A DNA stretch of 23,542 bases from Hirudo medicinalis. Lineage: Eukaryota > Annelida > Clitellata > Hirudinida > Hirudinidae. Both the position numbers and the translations under genes were made by a program. A model generated the notes under the pieces. The model saw only the letters and a program-made list of their open reading frames with translations. It was not told the DNA's origin and searched no databases. Location: the NCBI GenBank assembly GCA_011800805.1, contig MPNW01001032.1, positions 33,485 through 57,026 of the forward strand, read 5' to 3'. Position 1 is the first letter of the stretch; every line of letters begins with the position of its first letter. Of this stretch, positions 18,928-23,542 are shown one piece after another.

Positions 18928-19876
18928 GTTGTTGTTGTTGTTGTTGTTGTTTTTATTAATAATTATTATTATTATCATTATTATAACTATTGTTATTATA
19001 TCAATACTATTTATAACGACGAGGTAAACATCACTGTTATCATTGACTAATCGCAACGACGAATGTCAAAAAGAATGTCACGACACGGCAAACGACAACG
19101 AACCAAGGAATCAGCAAATTACTCAATTACAAGTCATCGACATGCACTGGTCGTGGTTCTCAAAACCAGCCCACTGTTGAAAACAACCACAAAACAACGA
19201 GGCATTAATATCAATGGAGAAATAAATATTATCGGCTTGCGGGTCGGCCGAACGGGTTGCGTTCCTGCGTGAGGTCGCAACCCAGCCTGGAGCGTCGGGG
19301 AGCGCCCTCGGGTCAGGGAGCTATATAAATGGTAGATCGATTAAAAAGTGCCTTCACATCCCGTTCGGATACGTAAGGCACTCAAAAAGATTGGCTAATT
19401 TTATTATAAATATTTATCATTATGAATATTCATGAATATTGGTTCTTGTTGTTGTTGTTGTTGTTGTTGTTGTTATTAATATATAATTGTGGACGAGAGG
19501 TAGGTGTGCACACACGGGTTGAGTGATTAATGTACATAAAAAGGACCGACCTTAAATGAAACTTTATTTGTTAAAAACAAAACTTTCACACAGCAGGAAC
19601 ATATGGTTGAGTGTCCAACAACAATTTATATATCGATTTGTGATCATCATCATCATCACCGTCGTCATCATCATCATCACCATCATCATCGCCGTTCATT
19701 AGTCGTTATTTAATGACTCTTAGAGAAGAGGTTGTTGAACCCACCCGAAAACATCATGGAGTGGTTGGGCCCACCTGGATGGGGCAAGAAAGGGTTGAAG
19801 AATCCAGGAGAGTGACCACTGAACTGTCGTGAGCCCTGAGCTGTAAGGAGATGAATGGCGTCACAAAGAAGGCTCA

Positions 19877-19907
<31 letters not shown>

Positions 19908-20312
19908 AATTAAATTACAAAATCAGCATGGCAGACATCACCACCACCACCACCACCACCATCGCCATCATCATCATCATCATCACCACCACCATCATCA
20001 TCAGCACCACCACCATCGTCACCATCATCATCATCATCGACAATTGTTTGTGACGATTACTCAGGAGCAGCTCCAAGTGACTGAAGCAGCCTTTCAAGCA
20101 AAGGTTCGATCAAAGTGCAAATGTCACCAAATGTGAAACAACAAACCAAGCTGTAGCCACCACACAAAACCACACAAAACCACACAAAACCACACAAAGC
20201 ACCACGTCATGTGACATGTCATCATTGATCGAATTTCCATTAGCATTATCTTACCTCACCACCATCATCATCACCACCACCACCATCATCATCATCGTCA
20301 TCGAAATCAGCG

Positions 20313-20344
<32 letters not shown>

Positions 20345-22660
20345 TAGCATCTAGAGAGACAATCAATGAATTGTACGTGGTCGTTGAAGCATGTCGAATC
20401 TAATATTAGCTGAGAATTTGTAACTTCTAAGTCTTAACTACAGCATTGCACAGCAACAACAACAACAACAACAACACTAACAATAATAATAACAATAATA
20501 ATAACAATACAATAATAATGATGATGATGATGATGACGATGGCGATGATGATGACGATGATAATAATAACCCTGACCCATAACCCTGACGATGATGATGA
20601 TAACAATAATAATGATGATGATGACGATGATGATGACGATAACGATAACAATAACAATAACAATGACAATAACAATAACAACAATAATAATAATAATAAC
20701 AATAGTAATAACGACAAGTTGTATCCAATAAGAGCCACTGAACATAGTGTTATTAATACTTGATAAGGAGCAACAACTCAATCGTTGGAAGCTGCGATGA
20801 TCGCATTGATAAGCAGATGTCACGCATTGATAAGCAGACGTCACGCATTGATAAGCAGACGTCACGCAACGTCCTGGGCAGGTTGTTTTAGTAACAAATA
20901 AAAATAATGATTACTTTATTTCAAAACTCTTAACATCAACATCCTCTTTTAACATCGTCATCATCATCGTCGTCGTCGTCGTCATCATTGTCACCATCAT
21001 CATCGTCGTCGTCATCGTCATCATCATCATCGTCATCATCATCATCGTCATCGTCATCATCGTCATCATCATCATCATCATCGTCGTCGTCGTCATCGTC
21101 GTTGTCGTCATCATCATTGTCATCATCATAGTCGTCGTCGTCATCATCATCGTTGTCGTCATAGTCGTCGTCGTCATCATCATCGTCATCGTCATAGTCG
21201 TCGTCATCATCATCGTCATCGTCGTAGTCGTCGTCACCATTAGCACAATGATTTTTATTTTATTGCAAAGACGTGACCAACAGAATGGATCGAAGTGACG
21301 TGTTTTCTCAGAAGGTCTGTTGTTGTCGTCGTCGTCGTCGTCTTCGTCGGCTTCCTTGTCGTTGTTCGCGTCGTGCTGCTTGTTCCGGTGTTGTTGTTGT
21401 TGTTGTTGATGTTGCTGTTGTTGCTGTTGTTGTTGAGTATTCGACTGATCCNGTCGTCGTCGTCGTCGTCTTCGTCGGCTTCCTTGTCGTTGTTCGCGTC
21501 GTGCTGCTTGTTCCGGTGTTGTTGTTGTTGTTGTTGATGTTGCTGTTGTTGCTGTTGTTGTTGAGTATTCGACTGATCCTTAGCATCAAAGGATGGAAGG
21601 ACACCATTTGGAGGTCTGCAAGCAGTCACAAAGAGTGCTAATCAAAGGAATTCAAAACGACTAAAATAACCTTAACACACAAATCATCATCTTCATCATC
21701 ATCATCATCTTATGCCTGTGTCTTGTCATGCTATCACCACAGCCATCACCATCATAACTTTTTTATGGCTATCATCATCAACATCATCATCATCATCATC
21801 ATCATCTTCTTCTTCTTCTTCATCATCATCATCATCTTATGCCTGTGTCTTGTCATGCTATCATCACAGCCATCACTATCATAACTTTTTTGTGGCCATC
21901 ATCATCATCTTATGCCTGTGTCTTGTCATCATAGCCATCACCATCATCACTTTTTTGTGGCTATCATCATCCTCATCATCATCATCATCAACAACAACAA
22001 CAAAGGCATCATGGCAACCCCCAACCTTCTGGAAGCGTCTGCGTACATCTGCCAAGGATAACGCGAGTCGTTGAAGGGCAGGAAGGCACCGAATGGAGAG
22101 AAGCTGCCTATTGGCGGAGAGAACTGAGAGCCCATGTACCCTGAAAAGGATTGTAATGAAGACGAGATGATGACGACGACGACGATGATGATGATGATGA
22201 TGATGAGGGCGGCGATCAATAAAAAAGATCAATGCTGGCGATGGTGGAAGTGACATCGATGCTAATGATGATGATGATGATGATGATAATGATGATGGTG
22301 GTGGTGGTGATGCTGATGATGATGATGATGACGACGACGACGACGATGTTGGCGACAATGTTGATGAAGCAAGTTTATTAACGGTGAGAGGGATGACAGA
22401 TGGTTGCAACAACAACAACAACAAACGAACGAGCTTAAATCAACCAAGACTCTCGAAATCAATGCAAGCCCTGGAAAAGGGGGGGGACGGACGGACGTTG
22501 ACGATGACGACGACGACGATGAAACTCAGACCTTTAAGATAAGATCTTCTAAGATCTTCATGCTCATCTTTCAGTGAGGAAGGCTGAGGTGACAAACACC
22601 TCGTCGTCATCGAAATCAAGTCACGCATCGGTTGAGCGACGTGCAAGTGCAAAGACAAAT
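13148..22660 (-). CDS. Gli: Gli/Ci family zinc-finger transcription factor (Hedgehog effector), multi-exon
   Basis: Exons in transcript order: 22660-22532, 22140-22026, 21615-21282, 19840-19775 (these four tentative), 18812-18549, 18404-18184, 18021-17925, 17719-17529, 17085-16936, 16819-16655, 16412-15990, 15825-15640, 15410-15290, 15225-13709 and 13585-13148. All join in phase. Five C2H2 fingers with Gli-type linkers ([68 protein letters not shown]) place it in Gli rather than Glis or Zic. Upstream is KRALS...SYGHLSA, whose SYGHLS is the known SUFU-binding core; downstream are RFEQ, LPPI-GSRRRSS and a Gli-like C-terminus. Gli proteins bind GACCACCCA-type sites and are processed or activated according to Hedgehog signalling. 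The N-terminus beyond 22660 is unresolved. The family is firm; which vertebrate paralogue it matches cannot be said. Confidence 0.93.
13709..15225 (-). CDS. Gli: Large Gli exon: PKA-site region and low-complexity C-terminal half
   Basis: Phase 1 to 0, 505 codons. It opens [16 protein letters not shown], like the Gli processing region where PKA phosphorylates RRxS and primes CK1/GSK3. RRCSMPS gives another PKA-type site. Around 14330-14380 an Asp run is followed by [11 protein letters not shown], like the Gli MPDE-V-Q-YL motif. The rest is Ser/Gln/Pro-rich and probably disordered. It ends [15 protein letters not shown] before GTGAGA. Far fewer PKA sites are seen than the clusters in vertebrate Gli2/3. 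Confidence 0.88.
15290..15410 (-). CDS. Gli: Gli exon with LPPI motif
   Basis: Phase 0 to 1, 121 bp. It codes [20 protein letters not shown], then [14 protein letters not shown] before [16 protein letters not shown] matches the position and pattern of the Gli N-x-KLPPLP segment. Reading past the donor soon meets TGA. Confidence 0.78.
15640..15825 (-). CDS. Gli: Gli exon with RFEQ motif
   Basis: Phase 0-0, 62 codons. [15 protein letters not shown] resembles the conserved Gli MHRFEQLKKEKLKS segment downstream of the fingers. It continues [11 protein letters not shown], then an acidic/Leu-rich stretch ending VDEIDAIFQ before GTGAAC. Confidence 0.82.
15990..16412 (-). CDS. Gli: Gli exon: zinc finger 5 and following basic/Gly-Ser region
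   Basis: Phase 0-0, 141 codons. [20 protein letters not shown] and RKHVKTVH form finger 5 with all ligands. KKHKGES follows (Gli KK-RGD-like basic patch), then a Gly/Ser-rich stretch, [18 protein letters not shown] (a candidate nuclear localisation patch) and VESLQHH. The donor is CAG|GTGACG. Confidence 0.93.
16655..16819 (-). CDS. Gli: Gli exon: zinc fingers 3 and 4
   Basis: Phase 0-0, 55 codons. [20 protein letters not shown] and H complete finger 3. [13 protein letters not shown], then [17 protein letters not shown], is finger 4. Fingers 4 and 5 make the main base contacts in known Gli-DNA structures, and the finger 4 helix matches closely. The donor is GAG|GTCTCA. Confidence 0.95.
16936..17085 (-). 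CDS. Gli: Gli exon: end of zinc finger 1, finger 2, start of finger 3
   Basis: Phase 0-0, exactly 50 codons. HLSDEH supplies the finger 1 His pair. [20 protein letters not shown] and VHIRRH make finger 2, and TGEKPHKCM begins finger 3. The junction KC-M|Y-P-E-C keeps the C-x4-C spacing. Confidence 0.95.
17086..17528. other. Gli intron between finger exons, AT palindrome-rich
   Basis: A 443-bp intron. From 17170 to 17350 it is TAATAA/TTATTA and (TA)n arranged as near-inverted repeats with a central T-run, able to form a cruciform. No exon is seen. Confidence 0.7.
17529..17719 (-). CDS. Gli: Gli exon: zinc finger 1, first part
   Basis: Acceptor TTTTTACAAAG, phase 1 to 0. It codes [15 protein letters not shown]..., then [20 protein letters not shown] and ELVK before GTGAGT. 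YETNCHW.GC is the invariant start of Gli finger 1. The finger's two His follow in the next exon. Confidence 0.92.
17838..17897. repeat. (ACAAAC/ACAAAT)n minisatellite in Gli intron
   Basis: Repeats of ACAAACACAAACACAAAT type lie just inside the donor side of a Gli intron. In the transcript they read as a GU-rich run. Confidence 0.85.
17925..18021 (-). CDS. Gli: Gli exon upstream of the zinc fingers
   Basis: Phase 0 to 1 (97 bp). It codes [20 protein letters not shown], then [12 protein letters not shown] before G|GTTGGT. It links the Pro-rich region to the first finger exon in frame. Confidence 0.78.
18184..18404 (-). CDS. Gli: Gli exon, Pro-rich then acidic
   Basis: Acceptor CTTTCTCAG, phase 1 to 0. 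It codes [36 protein letters not shown], then [14 protein letters not shown] before GTCGGT. The Pro/Tyr composition and position match the region between the SUFU motif and the zinc fingers of Gli proteins. No known domain. Confidence 0.82.
18549..18812 (-). CDS. Gli: Gli exon with KRALS and SYGHLS (SUFU-binding) motifs
   Basis: Phase 1-1. It reads [16 protein letters not shown], then [32 protein letters not shown] and [12 protein letters not shown]. In Gli proteins KRALS-SP-S-A is followed at similar spacing by SGSYGHLS, whose core binds SUFU; both are retained. The donor is T|GTGAGA. Confidence 0.88.
18813..19774. other. Gli intron of about 960 bp
   Basis: It contains (ATT)n(GTT)n at 18886-18956, (GTT)n at 19446-19473 and CAT repeats at 19643-19693. 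A GC-richer island at 19235-19320 has an 8-bp stem (GGGTTGCG 19254-19261 with CGCAACCC). A second 8-bp hairpin pairs AGTGCCTT with AAGGCACT near 19348-19383. No supported exon is seen unless the alternative donor of the upstream small exon is used. Confidence 0.6.
19775..19840 (-). CDS. Gli: Probable small Gli exon (22 codons)
   Basis: Acceptor CTCCTTACAG. It codes [20 protein letters not shown] and ends P|GTGGGC in phase 1, which joins [11 protein letters not shown] of the next exon. A second in-phase donor (TCGG|GTGGGT, near 19742) would add PNHSMMFSG. Reading through both gives a stop at 19710. Which donor is used cannot be told from the sequence. Confidence 0.6.
20803..20865. repeat. 21-bp tandem repeat, three copies
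   Basis: Units at 20803, 20824 and 20845 read GCATTGATAAGCAGACGTCA plus C, with one T/C difference in the first. Each contains GATAAG and ACGTCA. Confidence 0.92.
20950..21240. repeat. (CAT/CGT)n compound microsatellite
   Basis: About 290 bp of CAT and CGT triplets with occasional CAC/TAG, in the Gli intron. Confidence 0.92.
21282..21615 (-). CDS. Gli: Tentative Gli exon with poly-Gln and poly-Asp, broken by an assembly duplication
   Basis: It starts in phase 2 after [25 protein letters not shown], then Gln/His tracts, [16 protein letters not shown] and an Asp run. A perfect 127-bp repeat around an N at 21452 disrupts the frame. Removing one copy and the N leaves 206 bp that read straight on into [14 protein letters not shown] and end in phase 1 at T|GTTGGT, as the next exon requires. 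The donor choice is inferred. Confidence 0.5.
21325..21579. repeat. Perfect 127-bp direct duplication around an N
   Basis: 21325-21451 and 21453-21579 appear identical base for base and are separated only by the N at 21452. This is the pattern of two contigs with an unmerged overlap. Confidence 0.9.
21704..21985. repeat. Three copies of a ~70-bp module joined by CAT tracts
   Basis: Copies begin TCTTATGCCTGTGTCTTGTC near 21708, 21836 and 21908 and run through CATCACCATCATAACTTTTT to a GGCTATCATCAT end. They lie in the Gli intron 21616-22025. Confidence 0.88.
22026..22140 (-). CDS. Gli: Probable Gli N-terminal exon (Ser/Phe/Pro-rich)
   Basis: Acceptor CCTTTTCAG, donor AG|GTTGGG, phases 1 to 2. 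It codes [20 protein letters not shown], then [17 protein letters not shown]. The sequence is non-repetitive amid microsatellites and joins both neighbours in phase, which supports a real exon. No Gli motif in it is diagnostic. Confidence 0.6.
22156..22350. repeat. (GAT/GAC)n microsatellite with GTG block
   Basis: GATGAT, GACGAC and GGTGGT runs fill most of the intron 22141-22531. A poly CAA stretch lies at 22407-22423 and a G-run at 22480-22486. Confidence 0.85.
22532..22660 (-). CDS. Gli: Tentative Gli N-terminal exon
   Basis: Phase 1-1, 129 bp. It codes [17 protein letters not shown], then [14 protein letters not shown] before G|GTCTGA. The segment resembles the Gli N-terminal pattern SMIS-ARGLSP...EHLKERG in order and spacing. 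The acceptor chosen (CATTAAG, just after an in-frame TAA) is weak, so the 5' edge is uncertain. It joins the next exon in phase (codon G|GG). Confidence 0.5.
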
Positions 22661-22703
22661 CTTAATGCTGGATTAATGACGTATTAATTAATTATTTCAA
22701 ATT

Positions 22704-22734
<31 letters not shown>

Positions 22735-23542
22735 TACATTAATAATAATAGTAATGATTATTATTACTATTATTATTAAAAATCACTCCTACCAATCATA
22801 AAAAAAAAGTATTTTCTCATAAAAATTGGTTGATTGATGCAAGGAAAGATGGATCGATAGATGGATTGATCAGCGGACTAATGAACTAGCACATGGATAG
22901 ATGGAGGAACCGATGGATGGATGAACCGATGGATGGATGGACCGATGGATGGATGGATGGACCGATGGATGGATGGATGGACCGATGGATGGATGGATGG
23001 GCCGATGGATGGATGGAGGAACCGATGGATAGATGGATGGACCGATGGATAGATGGATGGACCGATGGATAGATGGAATGCTAGCATTGTCCGCTTAAAT
23101 GCTCAAGCATGTGAGCAGTTTAACCCTCTTCTGAGAAATCATCATCATCATCATCACCGTCATCATCGTCATCATCCTCATCATCATCATCATCATCATC
23201 GTCATCATCATCATCATCATCCATGCCACGTTTTTATTGCTGTGACGCCATCGCTGCTTCAGTAATTGTTATTGTTGCTACTGACATCGTTCAAGATGTT
23301 TTCGTTGCTAATGTCACTAATCCGCAATCTCATTTCTACAACAGAACCTTCATTGCATTACTATTAGCAAATATAACATCGTCATCGTCATCATCGTCGT
23401 CGTCGTCATCGTCAACATCATCATCATCATCATCTTTTTCTTCGACATCCTCGTCATCCTATCCAAATCATCGTCAACGTCATCGTCATCGTCACAGTCA
23501 TCCTCATGATAATTATCATCATCATCATCGCTAGACGATCAG
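22661..23542. other. Window end: repeat-rich sequence with no secure exon
   Basis: AT-rich repeats (22690-22780), a GATG minisatellite (22906-23077), and CAT/CGT tracts (23138-23222 and 23379-23532) fill this stretch. On the minus strand near 23300 a short frame MRLRISDISNENILND follows a TTCTGTTGTAG acceptor and precedes GTCAGT. It might be a further Gli exon, but the support is too weak to call. Confidence 0.5.
22906..23077. repeat. ~20-bp minisatellite ACCGATGGATGGATGGATGG
   Basis: About eight units of 16-20 bp, built from (GATG)n with a regularly spaced ACC/GCC, with some units having AGATGG. Confidence 0.9.

Larger units (their letters stand above)
19841..21281. other. Large Gli intron dominated by microsatellites
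   Basis: It holds CAT/CAC repeats (19876-20040 and 20262-20343), a 10-bp CACACAAAAC repeat (20160-20198), AAC/AAT/GAT tracts (20450-20715), a 21-bp repeat (20803-20865) and a CAT/CGT tract (20950-21240). I see no coding sequence with splice support. Confidence 0.7.

Noticed and set aside
19345..19385. Possible miR-124-like hairpin (TAAGGCAC seed in a stem)
   Set aside because: Only 8 bp pair and the bases after the seed do not match miR-124; the stem is too short for a microRNA precursor.
22878..23087. Frame with [16 protein letters not shown] repeats
   Set aside because: It is a translation of the GATG minisatellite, without splice or codon support.

Overview
This is eukaryotic (metazoan) nuclear DNA. 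It holds two intron-rich genes that converge tail to tail, set in AT-rich introns full of trinucleotide microsatellites. There are no bacterial features, no operons and no recognisable RNA genes. Reading frames were rebuilt by joining GT-AG introns and checking phase. Nearly every exon joins its neighbour in phase, which makes the two gene models solid.

Plus strand, 389-11013: the 3' part of a titin/twitchin-like giant muscle gene. I read 23 exons coding about 2,140 residues: four Ig (I-set) and sixteen fibronectin type III (FN3) domains in the order Ig-Ig-FN-FN-FN-Ig-Ig-FN(x13), then a short Ser-rich tail and a stop. There is no kinase domain. The 5' end lies outside the window. Two defects interrupt the model: an AA where a splice acceptor AG is expected (2620-2621), and a one-base frameshift at a C-run (4938-4942) that makes a premature TAA.

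Middle, 11014-13147: the shared 3' UTR/intergenic region. The first AATAAA signals of the two genes lie about 15 bp apart, so the transcripts probably overlap slightly. A foldback element of about 175 bp lies at 11474-11649.

Minus strand, 22660 down to 13148: a Gli/Cubitus-interruptus family transcription factor (Hedgehog pathway). All five C2H2 zinc fingers are intact across four exons. A Gli-type KRALS...SYGHLS segment (SUFU-binding core) lies upstream. Downstream are the RFEQ segment, the LPPI/RRRSS segment with PKA-type sites, a long low-complexity exon and a Gli-like C-terminus. The most N-terminal exons are tentative, and the true start is probably outside the window. One N-terminal exon carries a perfect 127-bp duplication around a single N, which looks like an unmerged contig overlap.

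The species cannot be fixed from this sequence. Fast-evolving Gli flanks, small AT-rich introns and a chordate-like SUFU motif fit an invertebrate deuterostome (for example a tunicate), but this is a weak inference. The two genes have no evident functional link; their adjacency may reflect the old HOX-linked neighbourhood that carries both GLI and titin genes in vertebrates. I found no wholly new system. The best second-look items are the gene-model breaks, the Ig-Ig-FN-FN-FN duplicated block, the overlapping 3' ends and several minisatellites.
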